From Dolomedes plantarius (lineage: Eukaryota > Arthropoda > Arachnida > Araneae > Dolomedidae): DNA of 64,000 bases. Location: contig OU015496.1 of the NCBI GenBank assembly GCA_907164885.2, positions 184,743,281 to 184,807,280 on the forward strand. The letters run 5' to 3'. The notes under the pieces were generated by a model. It was not told the DNA's origin. It searched no databases and saw only the letters and a program-made list of their open reading frames with translations. The position numbers were made by a program, and so were the translations under genes. Below are positions 1 through 12,872 of this stretch, piece after piece (position 1 is the first letter of the stretch; each line of letters opens with the position of its first letter).

Positions 1-2442
1 CAATTAAACCCGAAAACTTGATGAAGTAAATTTATCCGCTAATTTAATCGCAAGCTCATAAATTTATCCGCATAAATAGAAGAGCTGCATTTAGTCATTA
101 CAGCAGGATAAGGTGATGTTAACTGAAATATTGCCGTGTTGTTGAAGGCGACAAAAATTCTGTCATATTTGTTTGATGGTCGCATGCACACACACGCACG
201 GATTATTAATTTGTATGTTCGTTACGGGGTATTCTTTTAATAGCGCATACAGATTGGTAGAGTTCTCTGCATCTGCCAGTGATTTATGTCTCTCTGTACT
301 CTCTACTATGCGTGGATCGCCTCCTCTGGCGGTCCATCAAAGAAAGAGTGGGGGGTCAGCGGGTCAAATGGTGTCGAGTGGGGTCGGGGGACACACCACA
401 TCAAAGAAATCTTGCGGGCGGGAATGGGGGTGGTTCTAAATACCGTGTCTAATGTTACCGTGACTAATGTGATGACAGGAGTCGGGGAGAGAACTCTGTA
501 CCAATGTATATGCACCATAACAAGTTATACCTCCACACCAGCCTTCAAAGTCACGGGGCCTTTGAAACCAGATTACGTGGGATTATACTCAACAGTCATA
601 CAGAGAGAAATGTTATTACGCCTATGCAACATCTTACTTCTACATATATATTGGCTTCATTCGAAATCTTCAGGACGACCGGTTCCCACAAATATCTGTT
701 TATATTAAAATGCAAGGAAAATCAAGTGCAATTTATTGATCATCAAACACCATTAGTTCCCTACAGGTTCTTTAATGGTTAAAGCACACACTTCATTTTT
801 TTTCCCAGCTGTAACATCAATTGGGGCTTAGTGGTCCATATGATTGTGGGAAATTTTCAAGTGTAACAGTTTCACGTCTCATAATTTTCCCACAACCTTT
901 TAAAACCCTTTTTAGTCCTACTACTACTAAAAGCCCTTTAATTAATTTAAAATACAATTATTCATTTATTTCTAATGTAAAATTAAGCTTTCCCTGACCT
1001 TAGCGTCTTTGGCTAGTAACGACCCTGAAAATTATTTTAAAACATAGTTGATTATACCGCATAAAAAGTTTTACCGGGAAAAAAAAGGGTTCTCAAACTA
1101 TTATTCCCAGAAATCCTGAACGTAAGCCAACAGTTTAAAAAGAAGAATGTTAATTGATTGTCTATTCTATTATCGCATTAAGATTCCGACAGACGCAGAT
1201 CAGTTAATATGTACTAAATGTTGTCAGAATTTGTATATTTCCCGATCTCTGTCTCATAACTGTAATTTCCAACAACTGTGGAAGAAAAATTAGCTGAAAC
1301 AACAATGGGACTCGAAAATGACGCGGTCCCGGGAGGTCCACGCCTACAAAAGAAATATGACGTCGATGCTCATTAAATGAGGCGGTCTGTTTATACCCTA
1401 TAGATTACTAAAACGACCAGCGACTAATGACGTCTTATCGCTTTATTCATCATTCTCCGTCCGGAAGGTAGCGAGCGAGCACGTAAGCTTCTAATTACAA
1501 TCATTGGAATAATTCGGGTCTCACAAAAGACCCCCTTGTTTCGAAATAAATACATCCTAGTTCTCCAGCTCTGTAACTATATACGATTTCATTAAGCAGG
1601 GCATAACAGGGTCGGAGAGGAAACGCAAATTAACAAAGCGTTGAGTGAGGTAATCTCCAAGATCACATGCGGGTAAATTATACCATTAAAGAGATAAAGA
1701 GGATTTTTACACTAATCTCATCTTCTCCAAACATCCATGTCCACACAAAATGTAAACAAAGGTGGTTATCCGCGGAGGAATTTTAATAAGCACGGCAGAA
1801 TAAACATGTTCGCGATATCGCCGAGAACAAGTTACACATGATAAGATGCATGATATAAATCCAGGGGGGGGGGGGGAAACATGTCATTCATCTGTCTCTT
1901 TCAAGCTAACGTATTCAAAAAGAACATAAACGCTTCGTTTCTTCATTTGAATGAAAGTACACATTTAACTCTTAACTTCTGCACAATGAAGGGAGTATGT
2001 GTAGAGCATACAGAAACGTTCAAATCATAGTAATTGACTGCACAATGTTTATATCAAACGTCAAAGTTTATAAAGGATGCAGAACATTACACTCACTCTT
2101 TGAAAAGAAAAGTCGAAGAACCCCGGAGCATTCAACCGGTATAGATAGAATTTAGTAGATGTATTATATTTATGGATGTATTAAAAAAGGAATTACAGTT
2201 TCAGAACAATATAGATGCTTATAGAAAAAGTAGCTACACTACTGGACAAACTCCCAATATTGTAGAACTACTACTCAAAAAGATGTTATCCGGTGTATAA
2301 TAGAGCAGTGAAACTATGGACTTTCTCATCCTCGACACAGCTAATTGTGTCTTTGAAGGAAAACACGGTGGGAAATCGGGTAGCACAAAGGAGGATGTCG
2401 GAAACTCCAGGGGTAGATACACGCGTTGTATTTATTATATTA
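1..2442. other. Unique AT-rich non-coding DNA
   Basis: No recognisable gene or transposon end is visible. A reading frame at 286-708 (140 codons) lies over a G-rich stretch and resembles no family I know. A 10-bp inverted repeat (844-853 with 886-895) could form a hairpin. Two TGACGTC motifs, the CRE/ATF-type half-palindrome, occur at 1358-1364 and 1438-1444 in a balanced-composition stretch (about 1320-1500) that also holds TAAT motifs. A regulatory role there is inference only. Confidence 0.6.
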
Positions 2443-3170
2443 CTAGAAGGTAACCCGTCATTTTGACGTCATAATACTAATGATGACGTCATAATGGAAA
2501 AAGTATATGAAAGTTAAAAAATATCCCGAATTATCTAACAATATTGCATTTAATCCACACCTTGTAAAAGCAAACCCTTTCATTATTTTTTATTTATTTA
2601 GTTTTTCATGCGATTGGAGTAGTAGACTGCCATCCAACATGTTATTTTGACGTCATAATACTAATAATGACGTCATAATGGAAAAAGTATATGTAAGTTA
2701 AAAAATATCCCGAATTATCTAACAATATTGCATTTAATCCACACCTTGTAAAAGCAAACCCTTTCATTATATTTTATTTATTTAGTTTTTCATGTGATTG
2801 GAGTAGTAGACTGCCATCCAGTTTTTTACAGCTCACTACGCGATATGAATACTTGAGCTACTTGATTCATTCACATTCAAGTTTGCTTACTTTCAGAATT
2901 CATCGCAAAATCAAACAGATTTTTAAAAACTGTTAAATATACAGCTAAAAGCATCCAATTTTTTTTTTTAGTTCTGAATGTTTTAAAGAAAAATAGGCTG
3001 AACACACGTGATTTGATGGAGAAGATATTAGTTTTTAGGTAAGAAAAAATTCTGATCCATATCTGAAATTGAAATTAAGCCTAACCGGCTGTTTGTTTAC
3101 TGAGGGCTTCAATTGAAAGATGAGTACAGCCGGGAAGTGTTATACAGAGACAACGGCTATTATATATATA
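2443..3170 (-). mobile_element. Non-autonomous Helitron, family D copy 1
   Basis: Read on the minus strand, the element ends in CTAG next to a host T, with a short hairpin just inside (CGTCA, TTT loop, TGACG, at about 2456-2468), the usual Helitron 3' signature. The other end is a TATATA-rich TC-type terminus, here degraded. The body is shared with 32133-32674. This copy is longer because an internal segment of about 184 bp is duplicated in tandem. No Rep or helicase coding sequence is present, so it would have depended on an autonomous partner. Confidence 0.8.
2461..2824. repeat. 184-bp internal tandem duplication in a Helitron
   Basis: Two head-to-tail copies start at 2461 and 2645, nearly identical over about 180 bases. 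Each begins with TTTTGACGTCATAATACTAA or a close variant. The related copy at 32133 has only one unit, so the duplication arose within this copy or its source lineage. Confidence 0.85.
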
Positions 3171-4310
3171 ATTGGCATTTATTGGCAGTTTGACATTATT
3201 ATATTAATGATATATCATCTCTTATTCTTCGGAGTTAACAAGCATTGAATTTTGATGGACGCAGTCCTGTAGATAAATCCTGTTCTACGAATTCTGCTAC
3301 TTTATACACCAATGTGTTCTAAAAACACATTTTCATTACTTTGCATGTCTTTGTGTAAGAATTTTGCATACAAAGCTTTATTGTTTTGGGGCTAATTACC
3401 CTGGGTGCTTTAAAAATGCGAATCTATTTCGCTGGTGAATCAAAACGACGTTGATCTCCTGCCAAAAACTCTTTTTCACTGTTAACGTAAGATGAACGCA
3501 TCCCTTGACACTGACAACATTTATAATTTCTAGACGCTTTACATTTATAATTTTCTAAGAGGACCTTGCATTCATTCTATTCTACATATCTCGCGTACGT
3601 AGAATGAATCAAACAAAAACACTTCTGTCCTTCTGAAATCTTCTGTCCTTCTAATGATTTCAAAGCAACTAGTTCATTATACTGCCAAAAGAGTGCGCTT
3701 TTATAGGAAACATCGCTGTCACAAGGGAAATTAGTTAAAAACCTTCAAATTTAACATGCTAATTAAAGTCTCTTTTTAAATGAGAGTGTTAGACTGAATT
3801 GTAAGATTTATTATATGTGGATATTTTCTCGCAACAAAGTTAGAGAAACTGAACATGTAAAACTGTAAATAATAAAGGAGCTAGGCATGAAAGAACACTT
3901 TAATTATCCATAAAAAAGCAAGCTTTTATTTCCTCAATTGAAATTATTGAGATTTAAGACCTATGCTGAATTGTGATTATGACTGTAAATCAAACAGAAA
4001 ATTTTAGCGGTGATCGTGTCACTGATTCACAAATTTTACAATAAAGAAAGAAGATTATGGCTTAGTTATTCGGTATCATGTAAAAGTTAATCTCCTCAGC
4101 AAGTGTTAAGCTACTCAGACCCTGATATTTTTTGTGAGGATAAAATAAGGCTTTAATAACTAAGTTGATAAGACCATCAACTTTTCCTCACCCAATTTTT
4201 ATATGCATGAAACCTATATTCAAAGATCTAATGACCAGAAATTATTTTACAATTCATGAACACATAAAAAGAAAGTCCTAAAGAGAAAGATTTAAATATT
4301 GTAAGAGGGA
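3171..4310. other. Unique non-coding DNA
   Basis: AT-rich sequence with no long reading frame and no terminal repeat pair that I can match. There is a small local repeat around 3628-3652, where a TTCTGTCCTTCT-type motif occurs twice. Confidence 0.5.
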
Positions 4311-4323
4311 ATACTAATAATTA

Positions 4324-4443
4324 CTAAACTAAACTCACGGCGCAACAGTCCGATGTGGACCCAGGGCCGGTGGTACCCATCTCCCCGCTTTCTTAACCGT
4401 GGGTTTGGGGTGCCATACAGCATATGTCTCAGTCAGGTATACC
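4324..4443 (-). mobile_element. Short retroposon fragment (LINE 3' tail type) with 13-bp target duplication
   Basis: A 120-bp segment of higher GC is bracketed by a perfect 13-bp direct repeat, ATACTAATAATTA, at 4311-4323 and 4444-4456. Read on the minus strand it ends in a short repeated tail of TTTAG units. A long target duplication plus a simple-repeat tail indicates target-primed reverse transcription of a strongly 5'-truncated LINE or a SINE. The body does not match the SINE at 20337, and I cannot name the clade. Confidence 0.7.
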
Positions 4444-4456
4444 ATACTAATAATTA

Positions 4457-5771
4457 GTCAACCATAATAATAATTAGTCTAGCTTTAAAAAATATATTTT
4501 AGCCACTCTCTTTTTTAAAATTTCAAAAAGCGTTAAACTTACAACGTTAAGCTTTGCAGATTTTCTAGTATTGTTCACGTCCTTGCGTCTTCGTGGGTAT
4601 GCATACTTCTTCTTTAGTGACTTTCTACTTAGCAAATCTGGATGAAAAGTAAAACTCCAAGTCTTAGGAAAGATTAACTATTACATACGGATTCAGAGTC
4701 TCGTCACCAAATTGTTTTTCCTCCAAAGCCCATCCGGATGCCTCCCTGTGATAAGAGTCGTACACATACCAAGACGTCAAAATAATACTGTAAACAGCAT
4801 TTTCCCAGCCATCTTATGTCTAATACTACTGTTTTCTATTATAGACACGGGTTAACACGTTCTCTAAGACGGATATGCTCCAGGATTCTAGAACTGTGTT
4901 TAGGATTGGACAGACGGATAAGGAAATCAAGGTCGCCCACTCCGCAAGTGCAATGATTAGCTCTCACAGGTTGAAATGAAAAAAAATGAACAAATTCTTA
5001 ATGAAGAAACAGCCTCAGCATTTTAAAAGTAATTTATATAGTCCTTCCAACCTAACTTATGACTGATAAAAACTCTTTTATAGAAAATATCGTTTATATG
5101 ATTGAACAGTAGTCGGAATCGAATATTGAAAGCAAAAGCTTCTTATTCATTGCATATCTTTAGCAGTTTAGTTTTCGCTTACAACTCGAGTGAGTTGCTA
5201 AATATGTTTTCTGATGAAGTAAAAAAAATGGCATGACATACTCACGAACTAAAAATCAAATTAAAATAAACAGATAAAAAATAAATTTCTTAAAATAAGG
5301 GACTTTCTCATTAATTTCTCATTGCATTGTACTGTAGAACCAAACAAGTAGGTCACTAGTATTGGGCAAAAGATACACTGACGCACATCAACACATCAAC
5401 GGATTAAAAGTTAATGCCACGACATAATTCGGTCCTTTTCAGTACTGAAAGCAAACAGAACCCTAAGTACCACTTCCTTCTTCTTAATTACTAGAAAATA
5501 AAGTAGGACAAAAAAATAATATAATAACAAACATTGGGGCCAGTAGTTCCTCATTAAATTCAGAAGGGAGAAAAACACAAAATTGGAAGAAAATGATCTT
5601 GACTCTGACCATAAAAACTACCAAACCTTTCAACCCTAACGTATAATTTTCTCAGCTTTTGCTGAGTTGACGAGTGCATGGAAGTATTAACTCTAAATTA
5701 TTTTTCACCCCTAACACAATATCCTGAAAAGATATGGCGGCAAGGGAAAAAAAGAAAAAGGGAAAACTCTT

Positions 5772-5803
<32 letters not shown>

Positions 5804-6689
5804 CTGCCCTATTTTTAGCAGGAGACCGGTTCCGCGTCAATTGGTAGACGAAGGTCGTATTTACTGGAGTAGAGAAAATCGAGAATGCCTATTAGCAGCA
5901 TTCGAATAACTAGTTTCAGATTAAATAGCGCGTTTTGTGAGAGAGGGAGCCGGGCATTATAACACGCAAACAATCGAGAGAGAGCTGCCATCTCGAACTT
6001 TTCGAATGGGGTAATTTATAGCTCCGGAAAAGGTTCTAAGGCTGCAAATGAAGTAATTGGATTTTATAGATATTGTTTCATGTGAGAGAGTTTTGCCGAA
6101 GTGAAATGTCCAGCAGCAAGAATTAATTCTCTATTGAAAATAAAGGAGGGAAATGGTATCAGAAAAAGGCAAAACCGTTGACAACATTACCAGATTTTGC
6201 CGACCTTCTACTTGCAGCTGGAATACAACACTAAAGAGTGTTTCATTTTGGATTACTAATGAAAGTGAAAGAATGGATGGAAAACGTCCTTGTGGAAGGG
6301 GTTACTAATGCAAAGATATATATCTCCTGTGTACCCAGTAGCCTTGGATTCGTCCTTGTTATGGGCTCCCAAACAAGGCATTGCCGATAAGTACGCTAGA
6401 GGGAAAAGATTTTAAGTGCGGAATTTCTCTAAATTTCTACAGGTGATTGACATGGTGCAGTCACCCAACACATAACAGAAAGAAGAACCATCTATCACGA
6501 ACTGCGGTACAAAATTTAGAGTGCTCGAAGATGAAAAAAAAAAAAATGTATGGAACACGCCCTCAAAATTATTGGAGACTTGAAACTATTTTATAATATG
6601 TGTCGTGAACCATTCTTTCCCCGGTTCACCTAGGTTTTTTTTCTATATGTCATGGGAATAAATGAGGTACTGCAAAAATGAGTCGTTAC
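4457..6689. other. Unique non-coding DNA
   Basis: No gene or transposon boundary is recognised. The stretch 5820-6070 has balanced base composition, several CG dinucleotides and no repeated copy in the window, so it is a candidate conserved non-coding element. This is inference from composition alone. Confidence 0.5.
5776..5803. repeat. (CT)n microsatellite
   Basis: About 14 uninterrupted CT dinucleotides. The minus-strand reading frame across it (5652-5840) is a by-product of the repeat. Confidence 0.95.
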
Positions 6690-7031
6690 TGTACAACACG
6701 AACATAAATTTATTTACAACTTTGTACAGTTTCGCACTTAACATAAAAATTACAGAAAAACTCTGAGCACGAGGTGGGAAAGCCTACAGCATTTTACCAG
6801 ACGCCTGCTCTTACTATACTACACTCGACTTAGTTACAGACTAATTAATTCATCGGAGGCGAGACGAGCCTACATGCATCTCGCCAGACCTCCGATCCTT
6901 ACCAGAGACACTCTCTCCCCTTGTGTCTTTCTTACTGACTGCTCAACGATCCCCTCTACCCCCCCCCCCTTCGGTTTTTCGCCCACGCAGCCAATCCACT
7001 GATTGGTAGAGGGGGGTCACGGGGTACAACA
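6690..7031. mobile_element. Possible solo LTR
   Basis: The segment starts TGTACAACA and ends GGGGTACAACA, so it has TG...CA ends. One side is AT-rich with TTTATT motifs and the middle is GC-rich and pyrimidine-rich. That composition resembles a retrotransposon LTR read in reverse. Against this, the five bases outside the two ends (GTTAC and TTTTC) do not match, and no second copy is present. Low confidence. Confidence 0.3.
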
Positions 7032-7954
7032 TTTTCGCTTTAACCAGCGCTCCTTCTCAAACATTACACTTCAATATGAATTATTATTTTTCACGTTAAG
7101 AAGTTGTGTGTTTACTCTTATACAGTTTAACTTACAAGAAATATATATATATTTCAGTTGCTAGTGATACAGCATAAATGCAGTAAAATAACAATAATGA
7201 TTTCCATTTAATAGGTATCACAGTTGGTTCTGTTAAGAACAAAAGGTTAAGACCACCAGATATAATTTATTATAATTCCACTTTCGAAATAAGAGGTGTA
7301 CATTAACATAACTACAACATCTGAGCCACACACTGAGAAAAATAGCGCTCCTAAAATTCCCATCCCTATCTCTTAACCACCTTGTTTTCAGTTAGAATTA
7401 TTGAATAGTTCAGGCTCCTGATTTTCGATAATAAAAATATAGACTCTTTCTTTGGCTGCAGCTCTGAGTTAGCAGCGAGATTAAAAAATCTCCTTCTCAG
7501 TACTGGTAAAACCTGGTATTTAACAATTTACTGAGATAACTTTTTTTCGGTTTTCAATACATACTTTTGCACATCAAAACATATAACACAATGAATGAAA
7601 AGGTAACAAATTACAATTTTACACGATAAACTCAGTATTAAAGCATTTATTTATGGGAAAAAAGAGAAATCTTTAATGTACATTAGTAAATGCCAGTCAA
7701 ATACTTGTGCTTCTTCAAGAGATAAATGTAAAACACCCAGATGCAGACAACCGATTTGGCGAGCCTCTTCCAACAACGAAATTTTTATCGGTACTTGACA
7801 TTACTCTTGCAGCGATGTACTAAAGGGACTGCTCTAAATCGCGCTTATCTATCCAGAATGATCCTTATCTTTCTACATACAGGTGAAAGGATAAGCGAGA
7901 AAATATCTGCAGTTATTCCAGATGTGTCTGTAACCTACTAATGTTTAAATATAT
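7032..7954. other. Unique non-coding DNA
   Basis: AT-rich, with a short TATATA run near 7140. A 66-codon reading frame at 7741-7941 has no recognisable similarity. Nothing else is supported. Confidence 0.5.
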
Positions 7955-7956
7955 TA

Positions 7957-8139
7957 CAGTTGGCTCTCTAACGACTTTCAAGGGACCGTGAAAAATCGTC
8001 CTTAAGTAGAGATCGCCCTTAAACAGAATTTGTGAAAAAATAACATTTCCTATAACGTCGGAGGGGCCGGGACTGGGAAATATCGTCTTTAAATAGAGAT
8101 CGTCGTTAAGTTGAGCGTCGTTAAACAGAGAGCCAACTG
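7957..8139. mobile_element. 183-bp pogo-like MITE
   Basis: The termini CAGTTGGCTCTCTAACGAC and a matching inverted end (AGAGAGCCAACTG) are flanked by TA on both sides (7955-7956 and 8140-8141). A CAGT(T/C)G...CTC-type inverted end with TA target duplication is the pogo/Tigger branch of Tc1/mariner. It is too short to code for anything and carries internal GTTAAA/CTTAAA subrepeats. Confidence 0.85.
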
Positions 8140-8335
8140 TACTTAATATTTGCTTTCCAAGACAAGATACTTCAAATGCCACTGGAACCACTGAGTTAAA
8201 CTTGTATTCTCTCGCATGAAATATTTAATTTCCTCATTGTTAAACACCAAATGCCTAAAAGATTCATCCAAGTCCGACACTTGAATGTATTTAAAAGCAC
8301 GAGTTTTTTTTTTTTTTTTTAATGGGAGATAAATA

Positions 8336-10234
8336 CAGTGGAATCTTGATCTATCGTTTTCGAAGTAGTGATGCGACATCGATAACAAAACATCGATGTT
8401 TTGAAACATCGATATTCAATATTAAAACATCGATGCTAATAAAACATCGCCCAAAATCCATCGATGTTTTTAAACATCGATGTTTTAGAACATCCATTTT
8501 TTAAAACTTGTTTAGTAATCTCTAACATTAATGTAACTTCCGTTAGTCGTGGGGGGAGGGGGTGATTTAATTTTACTCTCTGATTGGGCAGGCACAAATT
8601 ACAAAAACTTGGTTGCTTTGGATTACATTGATGACTCAAAATTCTCGTTGTAAATACCTCCATGTTTTGCCTTCAAATGTCCAGATTAATTCGTGGTATT
8701 GCCAGAAGTTTTGAGGAACTTAAGGCAAATATTGCATTTCGCCAATTTTTCAGTGGTTTCGTAAAAATATTTCCAAACGGTACTTTTGGGAGGCATCTCA
8801 CTAATAATATTAATGTCAACTTATATAAAACTAGAACAAAGCAAAAACTTAAATGGATGCACTCGTGTATATACTATTTGTAAAATAAAATCCCATGGAA
8901 GGTTCTGGAGTGTGAGGAACATTCCAAGCGCTCAGATTGGTTCATTGGTCGTTAATTGAAATTTGTCTGTTTGCTAAGGAATCATTCCCCCTTTTGTATT
9001 CGTCCTTTTCAGAATTCAGACTTACATTTACTGAGTGTGAAAATTATGCTACGTGGTAAATTTTTTTATTACGGTACTTTTTCATTAAAAAAAAACATCG
9101 AGACAACGTAAAACATCGAGCACAAAGCATCGATGTTAAAAAAACATCGGCTTCAATAAATCGATGTTTAAAACATCGATGTTTTAATCAAAACATCGAT
9201 GTTTTGAAAACATCGACATCGATGTCGCATCCCTATTTCGAAGGGACCGACTGAACTAAACGATGGATGCGGGAAAACGATTGATGCGGGAACATACAAA
9301 AAAGTATTAACATACCTTACAGTTTGATATCCCTAAAATATATTTACTCACATACATAAATGCATACATACCCGTAGTGTAACTGAAGATAAAATTACAA
9401 AGTTGTACAATCCAAGATAATAATAATAATAAATAAATAAATAAATCCACGTAGATACACAGGAATTTTGATTCAAATAAAAGTACTTAATCGTCGTTTA
9501 TTTTTTGGCGGTTTTCTCTCCACAAGTAAACAATATTTTTTTTGTGTGTTGCAAATTGCATTATTTTCGGTATCGGTTATTGTGTGAGAGTATAAAGAAG
9601 CGGCAGCCGTGAATCGTTTGTAACTAGAATCATTCCATTGCACTGGATGGGGTCCGACATAAGACCACCAGGAGGTTCTACTTCCGGGTGAAACACTCAT
9701 CAGCCAGTGTAGAACTGCAGTAATCAGAAACTTCTCTCACACTAGACCAAACACCAGGGCGCCTCCATCCCAAGGCTAACAAAAAAGCTGACTGTGGGCC
9801 ATTGCTGATAAGAACAGAAATGTTGAATAGTCGATGAATTTGTAATGATTTGCCGAAAATAGGGTACTCCAGGGGCTAAAGAATTAAGGAACACCAACGA
9901 CGAACAAATAATGGGAGTGGTACAATAAAGCGAAACCAGGCTAAACAAGAGAAAACAAAAATACGAGACCGCATCTCAAATGTTCTGCTCATTGTTTAAT
10001 TAGAGCGTCATTCTAGCTCAATCCAGACATTTATATTTCAGGTTCAGTTATTATGAAAAAACGATCGATCCGATAAATTAATGTAAAGCTGCGAAATTCT
10101 GAACGAATATTGCGGGAAAACGATGGATCGAGGAACGATCCATGCGGTCTTTTTTGCTTGTTTTCTATGGAATTTATTCGGGACTGGGTGAAATAAACGA
10201 TACATACGGGGAACGATCGTTCGAGATTCCACTG
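8336..10234. mobile_element. Pogo/Tigger-like element split by a hAT insertion
   Basis: The ends CAGTGGAATCTTGATC and GATTCCACTG form inverted repeats flanked by TA (8334-8335 and 10235-10236). Imperfect repeats of an AAACGAT(C/G)GAT(C/G)-type motif lie near both ends. About 1.03 kb belongs to the element and the remaining 870 bp is a later hAT insertion at 8366-9235. No transposase frame survives. Small frames at 9473-9948 on the minus strand are unrecognised. Confidence 0.8.
8366..9235. mobile_element. hAT MITE with CATCGATG subterminal repeats
   Basis: The ends TAGTGATGCGACATCGAT and ATCGATGTCGCATCCCTA are inverted repeats, flanked by a perfect 8-bp target duplication, TTTCGAAG (8358-8365 and 9236-9243). 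Eight-base duplication is the hAT hallmark. Both subterminal regions are packed with CATCGATG/AAACATCGA motifs, likely binding sites for the missing transposase. A related terminal core is seen in the element at 53304. Confidence 0.92.
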
Positions 10235-10236
10235 TA

Positions 10237-11791
10237 TTACGTTTAATTATGAATATGATGCATTATAAGAAGTAAATTATATACTCAACCAATTTCACTA
10301 TAGCAAATCATCTTTAGATTTAAGGGCCGTAAAAAAGGATGATGTCAGTAATTTCTCTATATGTCTTAGGTAAATATCTTATGAGAAAGGAATTCCTATT
10401 TTATTATATTTGGAGAAAGGAAAAAGCCCACTAATCACAACAGAAATGCTCCCAATATTTGCAAACATTTCATATTTGGCTTTAACTAACAAATAACGTT
10501 ATTAAAAATTATACAGAAAAGAAAATTTAGTTAAACATATTAAAATAACATAATTTACATGATTTTCTGTCAACCATAAGAGAACTTAATTTTCTGTATA
10601 TCAGCCAGGAGTATAGTTTATAGTTTCAGGTTCTAATCATAATTTTACTCGTTTTCCTCGGAATCAAAGAAGGAATTTCACTTCATGAAGTTTATAATTT
10701 AATGAAAAAATTGTCATTAAATTATAAACTCCATGAACGTGAGGCGCGATAACTTACCATCCCTTGTCTCCATTCAACTGAATTAAACGCTGGAAAGGCT
10801 TTAATGAAGTCTTTGTTTCTGGAAACTGTTTTAAATGCACGAGCTATTGTGTGAGCATTTCACACCGGAAGCATTAAAGAGTCGGGAAAAATTAAGTTAT
10901 TTTTTTCTATTTTATAACTACGTTCCTCAAAACATTTCATTCTCCTTAAATATGCATTAACACACAAGTCATTTTCCCGAAGAAAAGATATTAAAGTACG
11001 CTTTCTTGAAAATTTTCGTGAAAAGTTAGTCACTTGAGATGAATTTACGTTCGTAAGGCATCCTCGATTAAAATTAAGCATTCGGGCAACTTGAAATATA
11101 TTTTTTAAAGAGGCCATTAACATTCCATATGACGCAAGTAGAATTCTACATGCACTAAGAATAAATATTTAGGATTAAAATAAAAGCATATCTTGAGTTT
11201 TTAAATATGCATGTTTCTCTCATAGATTCTACTTAGCTTTCCTCTCCCTAATTATAGGCGAAGAAATTTAGAACTGGATTTAAATTCTTCGGTGACATGA
11301 GCAGCAGTTAGAGCCTCAGAAGCTTGGAATTTCTCTAAATTGAGGGTGGTTCCTAATTAATTCACATTTTGATCGTGGCTTTAGGGTGACTAATATTGTT
11401 CCTGTAACCGCAAGTGAGACAAACCCGAGTGTCTATTCCAACAACTTAGGAATGTGCCATTAAGGGTGTGAAAGGCATTCTGTTCATCCAGTTCTCAGAT
11501 TTAGGGAGATCGTATTTAGTAATTTAACCTTAAGGGCCGCTGTTTTACAGAAAATCTATCGTAAAGCATCTATGGAGGATGCTTTCTTATACATGCAAAC
11601 ATGTGAGCACGTATTCAACAACCAGTACTGGTATTTTCATGCAAATAATCTTTTTTTTCGAGGGGGAAGTGGGGGGGAGGAATCACATGTAGTCTTCAAA
11701 ATTACGCAGAATTCATAAACTGTCACAGATAATTAAGGCTATTATATGGAATATCTTACCATTAGGATTTTACCATTAGGATTTACCATTA
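10237..11791. other. Unique non-coding DNA with a hairpin
   Basis: A strong inverted repeat lies at 10683-10705 and 10714-10736, with arms of about 23 bases, one mismatch and an 8-base loop, AT-rich. A minus-strand frame at 10860-11123 (87 codons) is unrecognised. No transposon ends were matched to the hairpin. Confidence 0.6.
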
Positions 11792-12551
11792 GGGAGCTCA
11801 CAACCTTTGAAACTTAAAAAAAATCGATTTTTGGTTTTTGCTATATTCTGATTTTTGGGACATTTCTGAACAATATGCAAAAAACCGCATAAAAAAATTT
11901 GCATTATTTCTCGAGTTATGAGAGTTTATGTAAAGCTCACTCTGTTGCCATAGCCATGTTATTCCAACTTTAACTTCAGTTTTCTCAAATATGTGAATTT
12001 TTGGATTGCGCGCACTGTTACTCCCAAACTATGTGAGCTAGACACACAAAATTTTTATCAGATTTGTATTATAAGCTTCTTTATACTAAAACCAGAAAAG
12101 TTTAAAAAAATTTTTTTAAAATTTTTTTACACTTGAAAATGTTTTAAAAAATTGCTAAATTTTAAATTTCTTTAAATGTTATGTAAATTTTTCAATTTAA
12201 ACTATATTTTTTGTATATTTTTTGGTTTTACATTAAACTTGAGTGTATTATTAATTTAATTTGACCAAAATATAGTTTCTGTATGCATATTTCTTAATTT
12301 TATGATGCGCGAAACATCCAATGATTTTTTTCCCTTTTTAGTAATGTGTACATTTAAAAATAAAATCTAAAAATTATTTATGGCTTTAGAAGTTCTATTT
12401 TTGTATAAAATATAACTGAAGACTTGTAATTTTGATATAAAACAAAAAAATTATATATATATATATATATATTAATATTATTGGAGTTTCAGTAGCTCGA
12501 TTTTGATCATGTTTAGGGTCATTTCCCAGTAGTCAAAGGTTGTGAGCCCCC
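11792..12551. mobile_element. piggyBac-like MITE, TTAA-GGGG family (copy 1)
   Basis: The left end GGGAGCTCACAACCTTTGA and right end CAAAGGTTGTGAGCCCCC are inverted repeats. The right flank is TTAA (12552-12555) and the left flank is TTAG, one substitution away. TTAA duplication with G-run termini is the piggyBac pattern. The interior is AT-rich, without coding sequence. Confidence 0.85.
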
Positions 12552-12730
12552 TTAAAGCGTTAATCTTCTGTTAGGGCTAAAAATGTCCAGGGCAAAAAAT
12601 GTCAATCATACTAAAAAACTCTTGTTTTGGTTGACATAAAAATTCGTCATATGTGCTCTCTATGATTCTTGTGAAACCTTTCAAATCAAATGTACTTCTA
12701 ACTCCTGATGAGTATTTATATTAAAGAATG

Positions 12731-12872
12731 TTAAAATAACAAGCTTTTGTTCTAGAATGCCTACAAACTACTGTAAAATGGGATCTGCGTAAAAGATATT
12801 TAGATAGAAATACATATTCCTTTCAGTCTACAAGTTAACCATACATGTGTATCGTTATTGAAGGGTATAGAC
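12731..12872 (+). repeat. Dispersed repeat R1, copy a
   Basis: A unit of about 140 bp, containing TCTAGAATGCCTACA and GTAAAATGGGATCTGCG, recurs at 14271-14414 and 46468-46610. A hAT element inserted directly at its end (TSD GTATAGAC at 12865-12872). The family is unknown. Confidence 0.8.

Noticed and set aside
286..708. 140-codon frame near the window start
   Set aside because: Overlaps other frames on both strands, lies over a G-rich low-complexity stretch, and resembles no protein family.
6690..7031. A confident solo LTR
   Set aside because: The ends look LTR-like but the 5-bp flanks do not match. Kept only as a low-confidence feature.
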